DNA of 64,000 bases, taken from NCBI GenBank assembly GCA_049487715.1, contig CP150551.1:496001-560000 (forward strand), read 5' to 3'. Positions 39,501 through 48,983 of this stretch are shown here, piece after piece (the first letter of the stretch is position 1; each line of letters opens with the position of its first letter). The stretch comes from Pycnococcus provasolii (lineage: Eukaryota; Chlorophyta; Pseudoscourfieldiophyceae; Pseudoscourfieldiales). Under the pieces are notes generated by a model that was not told where the DNA came from, did not search any database, and was given only the letters and a program-made list of their open reading frames with translations. A program made the position numbers and the translations under genes.

Positions 39501-42425
39501 ATGCTGCGAATCGCGGCTGCCGCTAGTCTGCTGGCGTGCGCAACCATGCACGCGACAGACTACGCATTCACCAGTCCAGCTCACGAAAACGACGACACGG
39601 CAACGACAGCCTTGAAAAGCCTCGTGCGTGGTCCTGGCGCACGCCCAAGCAAACAATTGGGCCACGACCACCCCACGTCGAAGTACACCGGCTTGTCAGA
39701 GGAGGACGACAAACTTCTCAACGACATTGAAAGCCAGTTCACCTCGCTCTACGACTTTGGCGAGTACGGAAAGGATGCACAGGGTGAGGGCATCGAGAGC
39801 TTTGTGCAGCACATCAAGGGATTTGTCGACCAGCACGGATTCGAAGGTGGGCTCACGGAGGCGAAACGAGCCATGGAGACGGACGAGAAGCGCTTGCTGA
39901 AGCTGATGAAGATCTACGGGTACGACATTCGCCTCATGGAGAAGTGGGCGGACGACCGCCTGCAGACGTGGGTGAACAAAGCGTGCGAAGGTAGCGCGTG
40001 GGTTCCCGCGACGTACTACCCGAGCATCTTTATTGGGCCTGAGTGGGAACTTCGCCTCGTGCGTTGCCAGTACACTCTCTTCCCGCTTCCCGCCGAGTAC
40101 CAGATGGACCCGAAAACAGGTGACCCGGTTTACTTCGCCGCCGTGTGGGACCCCATCCTGGAGTGCGTGACGCCGCGCCTGCGATACACGCCGCCTCGCT
40201 ACAAGCACGCGTACATCACCCCGCCCGACTACATATTCAAAATCTGCAAGTTCAAGTTCGACTGGGTCGATGCGCGCCCTGGAAAGTACGGCCCTAAGGT
40301 GTACCTGAAGGACCACAAATACGGCATCCCTGCTTTGAAGAAGATTGAGGTCGTGCCGAAGAAGTATGAGAAGTATCCTGTCATTCGCGTGAAGAAGCCC
40401 ATTCCTGGAGTGCAGCTTCCTGGCTACACGAAGCGAGCTATTCAAACAGCCTACGAGTTCCCCGGCTACAAGAATCGCTTCATATACGCTCCTGCCTACT
40501 TCAAGCCGTACAATGCTGCTAACAAGCCGGTGTTCCCCGCGTACTTCTACGCCGGCTACTCACCCAAGGCGAAGGCGTACTACGCCAACAGGTGGTTCGC
40601 CGCGTACTACAAGCCAGGCTACAAGGTTTACGGCACTCTCAAGGACAAAGGCGCGATGTACGGAGGCGGCTGGCCTGCGTACAAGTACTTCAACGACTGG
40701 GGCCTCGATCCATTCTGGAGGTATCCGAAAGCTAGTAGCAAGGGCCTCACGTACGAATCTGAGTACTATTGGGGCTACTACCTCGGTCTGCCAAATCAGC
40801 CTAAGAATAATCCTTGGATTGCCGCGGGATACTACTTACCGCAGAAGTTCCACGGCATCGTGCCCGATGCGACCATTGAATTTGACGATCACAACAAGAT
40901 CACGAAAGTCGATGTCCCCACGAACACGATCGACATCAGCGTTCCTGGATACAAGGTGGCACCCATCCCGTACGCGCTGCGCTACTCGGGAGAGTTCTCG
41001 CCTGCTTACTACAAGTACTGGAGGAACTGGGCAATCGCTCCGCCAGACATGCCCGACTCGAAGGCGGGATGGAAGAACACGGTGTACGCCGGAAAGCCCT
41101 GGAACAAGTTCCACAAGAAGGCGCACGCGCACGACTACAATCCGTACCCGTACGACGGCAAGTACGGTCGCTCGGATTACTACGGCGGCAAGTACCAGCG
41201 TGTTGGCGTTGAGGAGGAAGAACCCGTATGGAAAGGAGACGGAAAGAAGCCGTGGGGCAAGTACCGCTACACAGGGAGCAAGGGAAGCCGCCGCTACCCG
41301 AGCTACCGCCCCGAGTACGTCGTCGGCAAGAACTTCCCCGTCGGAACGAAGTTTGGATACAAGTGGTACTCAGCTTACTTCCCCGCGTACAAGCCGTACG
41401 CGAAGGCGCCGAGCTACCGCCAATGGCCAAGCCAGGCTTACCCCGGCTTCGAGCCGGCGTACAAGTACTACCCCGCGTACGCGCCGATTGGATTCAAGCC
41501 AGCATACTCGGTCGACCCTACGAAATGGACCCCTGGATACAAGTACTTCGCGTGGGAGAATCGCTACATGGAGCCGTACGACTCCTTCGCGAAGGACTGG
41601 TCGAGCGCGATGGAAGGCGAGGTGGACTATCTCAAGGAGAAGTTTCCGGGCATTCGCCGAAAGAAGTACTTCCCCGGATACCTCAAGAAGTTCTACCCTG
41701 GCAGCAAGCCGTACGGAGGCTACTTCGACGAGGAGGGTGGCGGCAAGTTCGCGCCATGGAACTGGAAGAATTACACGGAAAATTACCAGAAGTACTACAA
41801 CTTCGCGAACAAGTACGCGGAAGACGCGGAAGCCCCCATGCCGGAGATGGACGACGACGACTTCAACTACAACGACGCGTTCAAGTATCTCCCGGTGTAC
41901 AAGAAGTACTTCAAGTTCTGGCCTGGATACGGCTGGAAGGCACCCATTCTCAACTACGTGAAGTTCGGCGGATCTCCGTACGACAAGGCTGGCGTCTACC
42001 CGGGCTACTATGGGCTCAAGAACCTCAACTACGACCACGAAAACGGCGTCTACTGGCCAGGATACAAGTACTACTACAACCCGCCAGGCAAGCAGATTGC
42101 GTCAGCCACCTTCCCCAACTTCGAGGACTTCGTCCACGACTACGAGAAGCACTACGGCAACGGCGGCAAGAACCTCGATGCGCGCATCTGGAACGAGTAC
42201 ACCAAGCAGCACTACTACCCCAATGCGCCGTACGCGCTCAAGAACAAGCATCTCGTTCGCTTCCCGAAGGAGCCGAAGAAGCTTGGCTGGGAACCGAGCG
42301 ACATCATTCGTGCGAAGAAGGGAGAGCACGTGTACCAGCCTTACCACTACATGTACACGAGCCCGTACGACGAGCACGATCTGAAGGAGAAGGGCATCTA
42401 CGAGAACATCGTCGCTCACGGATAG
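39501..42425 (+). CDS. Large tyrosine-rich secreted protein
   Basis: 974 aa from the ATG at 39501 (the frame opens at a TTG at 39471). It begins with a clear signal peptide (MLRIAAAASLLACATMHA). After an acidic, helical region (~60-155), nearly the whole chain consists of aromatic Tyr/Lys/Pro/Gly-rich motifs: FPAY, PGYK, KYYPAY, YFPGYLKKFYPG. Only a few Cys occur, clustered before residue ~270. There is no transmembrane segment and no enzymatic motif. Tyr/Lys/Pro-rich secreted proteins elsewhere are crosslinked structural or adhesive proteins; a cell-wall, scale or extracellular matrix role is inferred. Not a family I recognise. Confidence 0.8.
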   Translation: MLRIAAAASLLACATMHATDYAFTSPAHENDDTATTALKSLVRGPGARPSKQLGHDHPTSKYTGLSEEDDKLLNDIESQFTSLYDFGEYGKDAQGEGIESFVQHIKGFVDQHGFEGGLTEAKRAMETDEKRLLKLMKIYGYDIRLMEKWADDRLQTWVNKACEGSAWVPATYYPSIFIGPEWELRLVRCQYTLFPLPAEYQMDPKTGDPVYFAAVWDPILECVTPRLRYTPPRYKHAYITPPDYIFKICKFKFDWVDARPGKYGPKVYLKDHKYGIPALKKIEVVPKKYEKYPVIRVKKPIPGVQLPGYTKRAIQTAYEFPGYKNRFIYAPAYFKPYNAANKPVFPAYFYAGYSPKAKAYYANRWFAAYYKPGYKVYGTLKDKGAMYGGGWPAYKYFNDWGLDPFWRYPKASSKGLTYESEYYWGYYLGLPNQPKNNPWIAAGYYLPQKFHGIVPDATIEFDDHNKITKVDVPTNTIDISVPGYKVAPIPYALRYSGEFSPAYYKYWRNWAIAPPDMPDSKAGWKNTVYAGKPWNKFHKKAHAHDYNPYPYDGKYGRSDYYGGKYQRVGVEEEEPVWKGDGKKPWGKYRYTGSKGSRRYPSYRPEYVVGKNFPVGTKFGYKWYSAYFPAYKPYAKAPSYRQWPSQAYPGFEPAYKYYPAYAPIGFKPAYSVDPTKWTPGYKYFAWENRYMEPYDSFAKDWSSAMEGEVDYLKEKFPGIRRKKYFPGYLKKFYPGSKPYGGYFDEEGGGKFAPWNWKNYTENYQKYYNFANKYAEDAEAPMPEMDDDDFNYNDAFKYLPVYKKYFKFWPGYGWKAPILNYVKFGGSPYDKAGVYPGYYGLKNLNYDHENGVYWPGYKYYYNPPGKQIASATFPNFEDFVHDYEKHYGNGGKNLDARIWNEYTKQHYYPNAPYALKNKHLVRFPKEPKKLGWEPSDIIRAKKGEHVYQPYHYMYTSPYDEHDLKEKGIYENIVAHG

Positions 42426-42609
42426 AAGGGCGGAGACCGTACCCCCGGTACCGTGGGTGCACTGGGTTAGGCAAACATACATTTTTTGGTGATGGAACAT
42501 TCGTTGCAAACGAACGTGGAGAGGACAAGGGTGGAGGCGGAGGGAGGGACTTTGGTTGGGTGAGGATTCTTTACCATTCATTTCATTCATTCTGTTTTAC
42601 ACAGCTTTT

Positions 42610-44220
42610 TCATACATCTTTTCTTGGTTTTTTGCCTTGCCTTTGGTCATCCACCAACTTTAGCACGCCATCCACGTGACGTTTTTCTCTCCTCCTTCGC
42701 TTCATATCCTCCTTACGAGCTTTCTCGTCATCCGCCGCAGCCTTGTCCTCATCCAGGCCATACCTCCCCTCACCCTCGTACACATTCGCGTAGTCGGCGT
42801 TGTCGTCGTCGTCGGCGCCGTCGGCGCCCCGACCAAAGTCGCCAGAACGTGCACGTGCAAGCAGCTCCGCGTCCTCCGCCTCGAGGCGTTTTCGCTCCTG
42901 CTCGTCGTCACTATCGTCGTCGTCGAGATCGCGCACGAGATGGCCCACCTCGTTTTGACGTTGGTCGTACTCTTCCACCTCTGGGTACGCGTCAACCTCC
43001 GGATACGCGTCATCGACTTCTGGGTATGCCTCTGGGTATGCTTCGGGATATGCATCAGCGTCATCCGGCGCAGATGGTCCTGCAATCATGACCATATCTT
43101 CTTCCTGTGGCTCCTTCGCAGAAGCCCCGCCGCCGCCGTCGTCTTCATCGACGTCATCATCTGCGAACATGTCCACGACAGCAGCCTTCTCGTCGTCGCC
43201 GTCGTCATCGTCGTCGTTGTTGTTGTCGTGAGCAGCATTGGGGTGTTCCTGCACCTTGACAGCCGGCGGCAAGGACGTCGTCGTCGTCGCCACCTCCACA
43301 GCATCCTCCTTGCGATTCCGCCTCTTCCCTCCACCTCTCAGGTATCTGATCACCCCCACAATTTGTTCCACAACCGCCGCGTCGTCCGCAAGTCGCACCC
43401 GCTCGTTAGCATCCGTTGACGCCACTGCACGCTGCACAGCCGTTGGTGCCCCGTCGTGCGTCTCGACGCGTGCCGAGCCGTTCGCAAACAGGTGCCTCAG
43501 TCGCACGTCGTCCACGTCGGGCAAGATGTTGTAGACATACGAAGTTGACTCTAAGCGTGCTGCGTTGCGTGCACGCACGACAGCACTTGTCGTTGGCAGT
43601 GGCGACGACGACGACGCCCGCTCTCGTGCCACGAGCTGCTCGACGGCGCGAGCTAGCGGCGCACTCCTTGAGGATGCCGCCGCGCCTGCGTGTGGGACCG
43701 CCGGCGGTGAGCTTTTCTTCGCTGTCGGCTGAAACGCCGTCTCGATGTTTGTCGGCTCGGCAGCCTTCTGCGGCACTGCCGTTGGTTGCACATCCTGCTC
43801 GTCCCGCTCCTTATGCTTGATGGATTCACGCACGCGATTCAGCAGCGCGAAATCGAGTCCTTTCACGAGGTGCGTCGTCTTTTCGTCTCCTCCCAAGTAC
43901 TTCGTCTCGTCGTGTGTCAGCTTCTCCATATTTTCCGGCTTGACATCGCCTTCATAGTCGGCGTTCACTCCATCTCTCCTTTCCTGCGCGCGGTCTCGAT
44001 ATATATCTTTCAGTTCAAGAAGGCGTCCCTTTTCGTACGCGAGAGGGTCCTCGTCATCTTCATCGTTGGGCCCTTTTCCGTGACTGCCTTGGTTCCTTCC
44101 ATGAGCATGTTGACGACGCGACCTATGGGAACCAGCAGAACCAGCAGCACCAGCAGCACCAGCACTATTCAAGTTCTTCTTCTTCTCACTAACGAGGCGT
44201 CTGAAGTCGTCGTTGTTCAT
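42610..44220 (-). CDS. RED/IK-family spliceosomal protein
   Basis: 536 aa from the ATG at 44220; the frame extends to 44541, but its upstream part translates the 14-base repeat. The N-terminus MNNDDFRRLVS matches the NEDFRKLL block of human RED (IK). It is followed by the family core YRDRAQERRDGVN, KYLGGDEKTTHLVKGLDF and ALLNRVRESI. The middle is disordered and acidic, with PEAYPEVDDAYPEVDAYPEV repeats in place of the RE/RD repeats of animals. The basic C-terminus (MKRRRREKRHVDGVL) ends KKPRKDV. RED joins the activated B-complex spliceosome with SMU1. Confidence 0.88.
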   Translation of the reverse strand: MNNDDFRRLVSEKKKNLNSAGAAGAAGSAGSHRSRRQHAHGRNQGSHGKGPNDEDDEDPLAYEKGRLLELKDIYRDRAQERRDGVNADYEGDVKPENMEKLTHDETKYLGGDEKTTHLVKGLDFALLNRVRESIKHKERDEQDVQPTAVPQKAAEPTNIETAFQPTAKKSSPPAVPHAGAAASSRSAPLARAVEQLVARERASSSSPLPTTSAVVRARNAARLESTSYVYNILPDVDDVRLRHLFANGSARVETHDGAPTAVQRAVASTDANERVRLADDAAVVEQIVGVIRYLRGGGKRRNRKEDAVEVATTTTSLPPAVKVQEHPNAAHDNNNDDDDDGDDEKAAVVDMFADDDVDEDDGGGGASAKEPQEEDMVMIAGPSAPDDADAYPEAYPEAYPEVDDAYPEVDAYPEVEEYDQRQNEVGHLVRDLDDDDSDDEQERKRLEAEDAELLARARSGDFGRGADGADDDDNADYANVYEGEGRYGLDEDKAAADDEKARKEDMKRRRREKRHVDGVLKLVDDQRQGKKPRKDV

Positions 44221-44706
44221 AGTCCGAGAACTACGATAGGAGACTAGGAGCAGTGCTGCTGCTGACGCTGCTGACGCTGCCGCTGCTGACGCCGCCGCCG
44301 ACGCCGACGCCGACGCGAAATAGTGAGACAGATTCATTCCCCCAGGTGATTCTCCCTCCCAGAAAGAACAGAACAGAAAAAATCGAAAAAACGAAAAAAT
44401 CCTAATAAACCCCCAATCCCAAACCCCCAATCTCAAACCCCCAATCTCAAACCCCCAATCCCAAACCCCCAATTCCCTACACCAATGGGAATAGTGGGGT
44501 TTCATTCGGGGTTTGGTGGTTCGGGGTTCCCTTTTTTTCATTTTCTTTCCAGTTTACGTATCCACGCACTTATCCCACTTATCACACTTATACACACTTA
44601 GCCACGGGGATAAGTATTACGTCATACTTTTTTATCTTTAGTTCACGCCGCCATATAGCTTACCTGTAGTTTTAAGTTACGCTTCATTTCGCATCCCTCG
44701 TGTACT
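44221..44706. promoter_or_regulatory. Divergent promoter region with a 14-base minisatellite
   Basis: Between RED (-) and the Cys/His-rich gene (+). At about 44408-44475, five copies of CCCCCAATCCCAAA-like units (C/T variant at one position) run in tandem. Confidence 0.55.
44408..44475. repeat. Tandem 14-base repeat
   Basis: Five units of CCCCCAATC(C/T)CAAA; the last is diverged. Confidence 0.8.
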
Positions 44707-45357
44707 ATGGCGTCGCACGGACACTCGCACGATGGTGAGAAGGGGCACGACCACGACGGCCCTGGATGCACGGATGCGGCGTGCACGCACGACCACTCGC
44801 ACGGGCACGGACACTCGCATGAGAAGAAGCAGAAGCACTCGCACGATGGTGAGAAGGGGCACGACCACGACGGCCCTGGATGCACGGATGCGGCGTGCAC
44901 GCACGACCACTCGCACGGGCACGGACACTCGCATGATAAGGGGCACTCGCGTGATGAGAAGGGGCACGACCACGACGGCCCTGGATGCACGGATGCGGCG
45001 TGCACGCACGACCACTCGCACGGACACTCGCATGATAAGGGGCACGAGCACGACGACAACTGCACGGATGCGGCGTGCACGCACGACCACTCGCACGGAC
45101 ACGCACATGGGCACGGGCACTCTCACGCGCACGCGCCAGGTGTGGAGGTGGTGCCAAGTCTCCGCGAACAGCTCAAAGCTGAGCAGCAAGCGAACAACCA
45201 AGCAACAACGGACGGCGCGACACAACAGAGCGACGAACGCGCGTTGGCGGAGCAGGAGGCGCGAAGGCTTGGTCTGAACGATAGGCAAATTGCAAACTTG
45301 ACACCCGCGCAGGTGCGTAAGCTTGCGACGCAGGCGAGCGCAGCCACAAACGCATAA
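44707..45357 (+). CDS. Cys/His-repeat putative metal-binding protein
   Basis: 216 aa, ATG at 44707. The first ~145 residues contain four copies of [14 protein letters not shown] (two Cys and four to five His per unit), separated by GHDHDGPG and GHSHDKGH spacers. The C-terminal ~70 residues are a different module: helical, acidic/Gln-rich, with [15 protein letters not shown] and [12 protein letters not shown]. Cys/His-rich tails of this style occur on zinc-handling proteins such as ZIP transporters and CobW/ZNG1 GTPases, but here the module stands alone. A zinc or nickel buffer or chaperone role is inferred. No signal peptide is evident. Confidence 0.78.
   Translation: MASHGHSHDGEKGHDHDGPGCTDAACTHDHSHGHGHSHEKKQKHSHDGEKGHDHDGPGCTDAACTHDHSHGHGHSHDKGHSRDEKGHDHDGPGCTDAACTHDHSHGHSHDKGHEHDDNCTDAACTHDHSHGHAHGHGHSHAHAPGVEVVPSLREQLKAEQQANNQATTDGATQQSDERALAEQEARRLGLNDRQIANLTPAQVRKLATQASAATNA
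44716..45110 (+). repeat. Coding repeat encoding Cys/His units
   Basis: Near-identical copies of a block of about 100-120 bases encode [14 protein letters not shown] with its spacer. The spacers vary, which suggests recent expansion and contraction. Confidence 0.8.
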
Positions 45358-45411
45358 TTATGATTATGTGAAACAAGGTGAAATAACACAAAAACATCAT
45401 AACCAACTTAT

Positions 45412-46383
45412 TTAGTCGCCGATTTGAGTGTAGAGCTGCGCGCGAAGACGTCGCCAGCTCAGCAGCGCGAGTGCCTCGACGCCAATGTCCAACGAAGTTT
45501 CGCCTAGTACAGCCGCGGCGTATGGATCGCAGCCCAAATTTTCTGGATTGACGACGTCGACGACGACGACGTCTGGAGGTGGCGCGACAAACTGTCGAAG
45601 TGCTCCACGTGCCGTGATTCTTTGGTCAGCGTCAAGTACAACACGAACGACTTGCGCCGACTCCGACGGCAAGTCAGACTCCAGCGTATCGTCGTATGCC
45701 AGCGTCACGAAGAAAATCTGCAACTGCGTCGCAAGTATGATGAGACCGGACGCGAACGCGCCTGCTTTCTGAGCTTGTAGGACGGCAGCTTCCTCTCCAT
45801 TTTTGCCGTAGTTTTCTTCCCGGTAAAGCTCCGCTCCGAGCGCACCGAGCGTCCAGCAGAGTGCCAGTGCCGCGCCGTGAGCGAGCGTCGGCACGAGGTA
45901 TGGCAGTCCTCGCCATGCGGGAATCAGCCCGAACAGCGTCGTCGGTTTGAGCCACATGGGGTTTGAGATTGGCAGCGACAGAGCGAGTGTGGATAGGACG
46001 GTAGGTGCAATGGCACCAGAGATGAGCGCATCGGCGAGCGGGAGTCCCGGGTCGTTGACGACAGGGTTGGTGAATCGCGCGAGCAGAGGTTGCTTGGGTG
46101 CGGTGGAGGGTGTCTCGGCGTCTGAAGTATTTCGCGACACTTCACCACCGGATTCGCCGTGATCATCATCGCCAGAGCCACCATCACCTCCCGTGGCCTT
46201 ACATGCAAGGAGGCAAGGGCGACAACAAGGATCGCTACGGGGGGCGGCAACACGACGTGCAACAAGGCGACGTTTTGCAGCAGCAACACGACCTGTTGTC
46301 CTATAGGTACTTCTATCAGAGACACCACCACCACGAGAGACACGCAGACGAAAAGTGGTGGTCGACATGGACGCCACCACCAT
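45412..46383 (-). CDS. Uncharacterised multi-pass membrane protein, plastid-like N-terminus
   Basis: ATG at 46383, 323 aa; an alternative ATG at 46368 is equally good. Residues 1-70 are Arg/Ser/Thr-rich with little acid, like a transit peptide. An acidic linker precedes hydrophobic segments near LISGAIAPTVLSTLALSL, LPYLVPTLAHGAALALCW and GAFASGLIILATQLQIFFV, giving perhaps three or four spans. The C-terminal ~95 residues are soluble. No family recognised. Its stop is only 54 bases from that of the Cys/His-rich gene on the other strand. Confidence 0.65.
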   Translation of the reverse strand: MVVASMSTTTFRLRVSRGGGVSDRSTYRTTGRVAAAKRRLVARRVAAPRSDPCCRPCLLACKATGGDGGSGDDDHGESGGEVSRNTSDAETPSTAPKQPLLARFTNPVVNDPGLPLADALISGAIAPTVLSTLALSLPISNPMWLKPTTLFGLIPAWRGLPYLVPTLAHGAALALCWTLGALGAELYREENYGKNGEEAAVLQAQKAGAFASGLIILATQLQIFFVTLAYDDTLESDLPSESAQVVRVVLDADQRITARGALRQFVAPPPDVVVVDVVNPENLGCDPYAAAVLGETSLDIGVEALALLSWRRLRAQLYTQIGD

Positions 46384-46679
46384 ATCTATCACACGAGTGG
46401 TGGTGCGCGCCGTGCCGTGATCGCACCGCGACGCAGAAGAAAGGACGAGTAGAGATTAGGGGATGAAAAAGATTGCATTTGAGATTCCGGCGATTCGGGG
46501 AGAAGGAGCAGTGGGTTGATTTTGACGCCACCACCAGTGAGTGAGTGCCACACCAACCCCTCCAACATAACCGGATATGCAATATGCACCCTCCCGTGCG
46601 CTAAGTAGCGGTGTGTGTGTGTGACTATCCTACCAACATATTATATACGTAGTACTTTCTATTTTGGTAACTTTCTTTG

Positions 46680-48983
46680 TTAATACCCGTGTGTGGCGGA
46701 CATGGGCGTCGTGTGTGCGGCATAAAGCGCGCTCTTCGCGCCTAGCAGACCCGCGGTCTCCACCGTCTCGCGCGCTTGCCGAAGGCGCTGCTCCTCGAGC
46801 GCGCGACGCTCGCTCTCCATCTTCTCCTGCAGATGAAGACGGTCGCGCTCGAGGCGCTTGTGGCCGCTCATGAACAAGTCCTCGCTCATAGCCTCGCGCG
46901 CGTCGATCGCGCGCAAGTGATCGGCAAGCTTCTTGCGCTCGTCGGAAATTTCCGTCTCCACGCGCGTGCGGTAGTCCTCGAATGCCTTTCGATCTTCCTC
47001 AACCTTGCTCTGGTGAAGGTCAAGGTATGCGCCGCGCTGCGTCCACTCAGCCTCCGCTGCTTGGTATTCAGCCTCCGCCACGCCGCGCAACTCCCCCGCG
47101 GCAGCCACCTCCGTCGTCACCTCGCGGGTGCGCGCCTCAAGTGCGTTGAGCGTCTCAGCTTTGGTCTTGATAAAGTCCTCCTGCTCCTCCTTGAGCAGAG
47201 CACGCTTCGCCTCGAGCAGCTTCTCCACCTCGTCTCGGTACTTTCCAAACTCAACCACGTCGTCGTCCAGCTGGCGACGCGCATCCTCGAGTTCGTTTCG
47301 ACCTCGCGCGGTGCCCTCGAGGAACTCCTTCCGCTCGCGCGTTGCACGACGCTGTTCTTCGTCGAGCGTGTTCTGCTCGCGCTGCAGCACGTCACGCTGC
47401 TCTCTTAGGCTGCGCTCCGCCTCGGATACCTTCTTCTCGCGGCGTTCCACCTCCTTTCCAATGCGTTTCTTTGCCTCGTCGATCTGTAGCTGGCCCGCCT
47501 CCGCCTGCGCCGCCTCGCGATTCCGTTTCTCGGTGAGCCGACCGCGCTCCTTGCTCAGCCGTGCGCGCTCCTTCTCGATCTCCTGAGCCTCGAGTTCCAT
47601 GCCACGCTCCGCCTCCTCGATGCGCTCACGATTGGAACGCAGCTGGTGACTAAGGTCGTTCAGCTTCGACGTGAGCGTCGCATGCACAGCGCCATACTCG
47701 CCCTCGAGCTTGCTCCGAACTCGGCTGTACTCCGACTCGAGCGCTGCCATCTCTCCGTGGAACATCGTGAACGGGCCACCGGGACCCCCCGTCGGCCCGC
47801 CGCCCGTGCGCATTGCGATCGCACTCGCAAGAGTGCCGCCGCCACTGCCATTCCCATCGCCTCCTTCGCTCCCCTTCGACGGACCGCGAAAGGCGTCGGG
47901 AGTCGCTAATTTGGCACGCCCGAGCATGGAACTGATGTCAGGCATAGGTCCGAGCAGCGAGTCGGCGGCAGAGGTTGCACGAGGGTGCCGCCCGGCGCCG
48001 ATATTTCCCGTGCCGCTGAGCGGTCCACCCGTGCCTCGCGCCGTGCGCACGCGTCTCGACACGGGAATCTCGTCACTCTCCGCGCCGTCAAAGTCCTCCT
48101 CCTCGCTGAGATCGCGCGGGCCGAGAGGGCTTCCGGCAGAACCAAGCCCGCCGTACACGTCCGGTCCTGGCGTGCTTCGGGAGGGGCTGCGTGTCGACAT
48201 CGTCGAAGCCTCCATAATTCGCCGGTCAGCCTCCAGCTCGCGTGCCGCGACATCCGCCTCGCGCGCGGCGAGCTGCACCTCACGTCGTCGTGCGTCGCGC
48301 TCCTGCTCGTGTCGCAGCGCCGACACCGCACCAGGCCGCGACGACTGCACACCTCGCAATACTTTTCCTCGGTGGTGCTTGCGCATTTTGTTGCCCCGAA
48401 AGCGCGACTGAATCTTCGTCGCAGCGCGCTCCTGCTCCGCAGATACCGCGAGCTCTTCACGCTTCTTCGTCGCCTCGGGATTCGGCCCGAGGGAGGCGAC
48501 GCCCATAGTGAGCGCCTTGAGCAGGTCGGGAACTTCGCGAAGTGGCTTGTAGTCCGTCATGGTATCTGCCATGATCGGCGTGTCCTCTTTGACCTCGCCG
48601 TAGTCCCACATGATTTTGAGCGTGTCCATCACCGCGGGCCCGAGCTTCACGCCGCTCTTGTCCTTGTAGAACCACCGCGCGGTGCGCACGTCCGGCGTTC
48701 CCCTTCCGGAGGTGGACGACGAAGGTGCGATGCGACTCGTCGCGCCGCCCGAGCTTTCGGTGAGCGCGTCGTGCAAGTCTGGCAGCGTTTTCACTTGTAC
48801 AAAGTCGGGCGTGCGTCCGTCTGCCCACACGTACGTGTTCTCGTCCACCTTTCCCGCGTTGTATAGGTCGCTGAGTTCGACGAACGTGTACGGCCCGCGT
48901 CGCTTGACAGGGTCAGCGGCGTCCGTTTCGTCAACGTCAATGACGAAGAACATGAGTGTGCGCACATCACCACCACCACTCAT
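46680..48983 (-). CDS. GYF-GYF-IQ coiled-coil protein
   Basis: 767 aa, ATG at 48983. Two GYF-like modules lie at ~8-75 (RRGPYTFVELSDLYNAGKV, NTYVWADG) and ~100-160 (RWFYKDKSGVKLGP, LKIMWDYGEVKEDTPIMAD). An IQ motif (TKIQSRFRGNKMRKHHRG) lies near 190-210, then a disordered Ser/Gly/Pro region. A coiled coil of about 330 residues forms the C-terminal half. GYF modules bind Pro-rich peptides and IQ motifs bind calmodulin-type light chains. The layout suggests a cytoskeletal or ciliary adaptor, but no named orthologue is assured. Confidence 0.72.
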   Translation of the reverse strand: MSGGGDVRTLMFFVIDVDETDAADPVKRRGPYTFVELSDLYNAGKVDENTYVWADGRTPDFVQVKTLPDLHDALTESSGGATSRIAPSSSTSGRGTPDVRTARWFYKDKSGVKLGPAVMDTLKIMWDYGEVKEDTPIMADTMTDYKPLREVPDLLKALTMGVASLGPNPEATKKREELAVSAEQERAATKIQSRFRGNKMRKHHRGKVLRGVQSSRPGAVSALRHEQERDARRREVQLAAREADVAARELEADRRIMEASTMSTRSPSRSTPGPDVYGGLGSAGSPLGPRDLSEEEDFDGAESDEIPVSRRVRTARGTGGPLSGTGNIGAGRHPRATSAADSLLGPMPDISSMLGRAKLATPDAFRGPSKGSEGGDGNGSGGGTLASAIAMRTGGGPTGGPGGPFTMFHGEMAALESEYSRVRSKLEGEYGAVHATLTSKLNDLSHQLRSNRERIEEAERGMELEAQEIEKERARLSKERGRLTEKRNREAAQAEAGQLQIDEAKKRIGKEVERREKKVSEAERSLREQRDVLQREQNTLDEEQRRATRERKEFLEGTARGRNELEDARRQLDDDVVEFGKYRDEVEKLLEAKRALLKEEQEDFIKTKAETLNALEARTREVTTEVAAAGELRGVAEAEYQAAEAEWTQRGAYLDLHQSKVEEDRKAFEDYRTRVETEISDERKKLADHLRAIDAREAMSEDLFMSGHKRLERDRLHLQEKMESERRALEEQRLRQARETVETAGLLGAKSALYAAHTTPMSATHGY

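Noticed and set aside
40513-42679. Long + frames (482 and 483 residues) inside the Tyr-rich gene
   Set aside because: They are alternate-frame shadows, Arg/Thr/Ser- or Arg/Leu-rich, lying inside the gene with a signal peptide and coherent Tyr motifs.
44408-44475. N-terminal extension of the RED protein through the 14-base repeat
   Set aside because: The extra residues only translate the minisatellite and lack any relation to RED; the family begins at the ATG at 44220.
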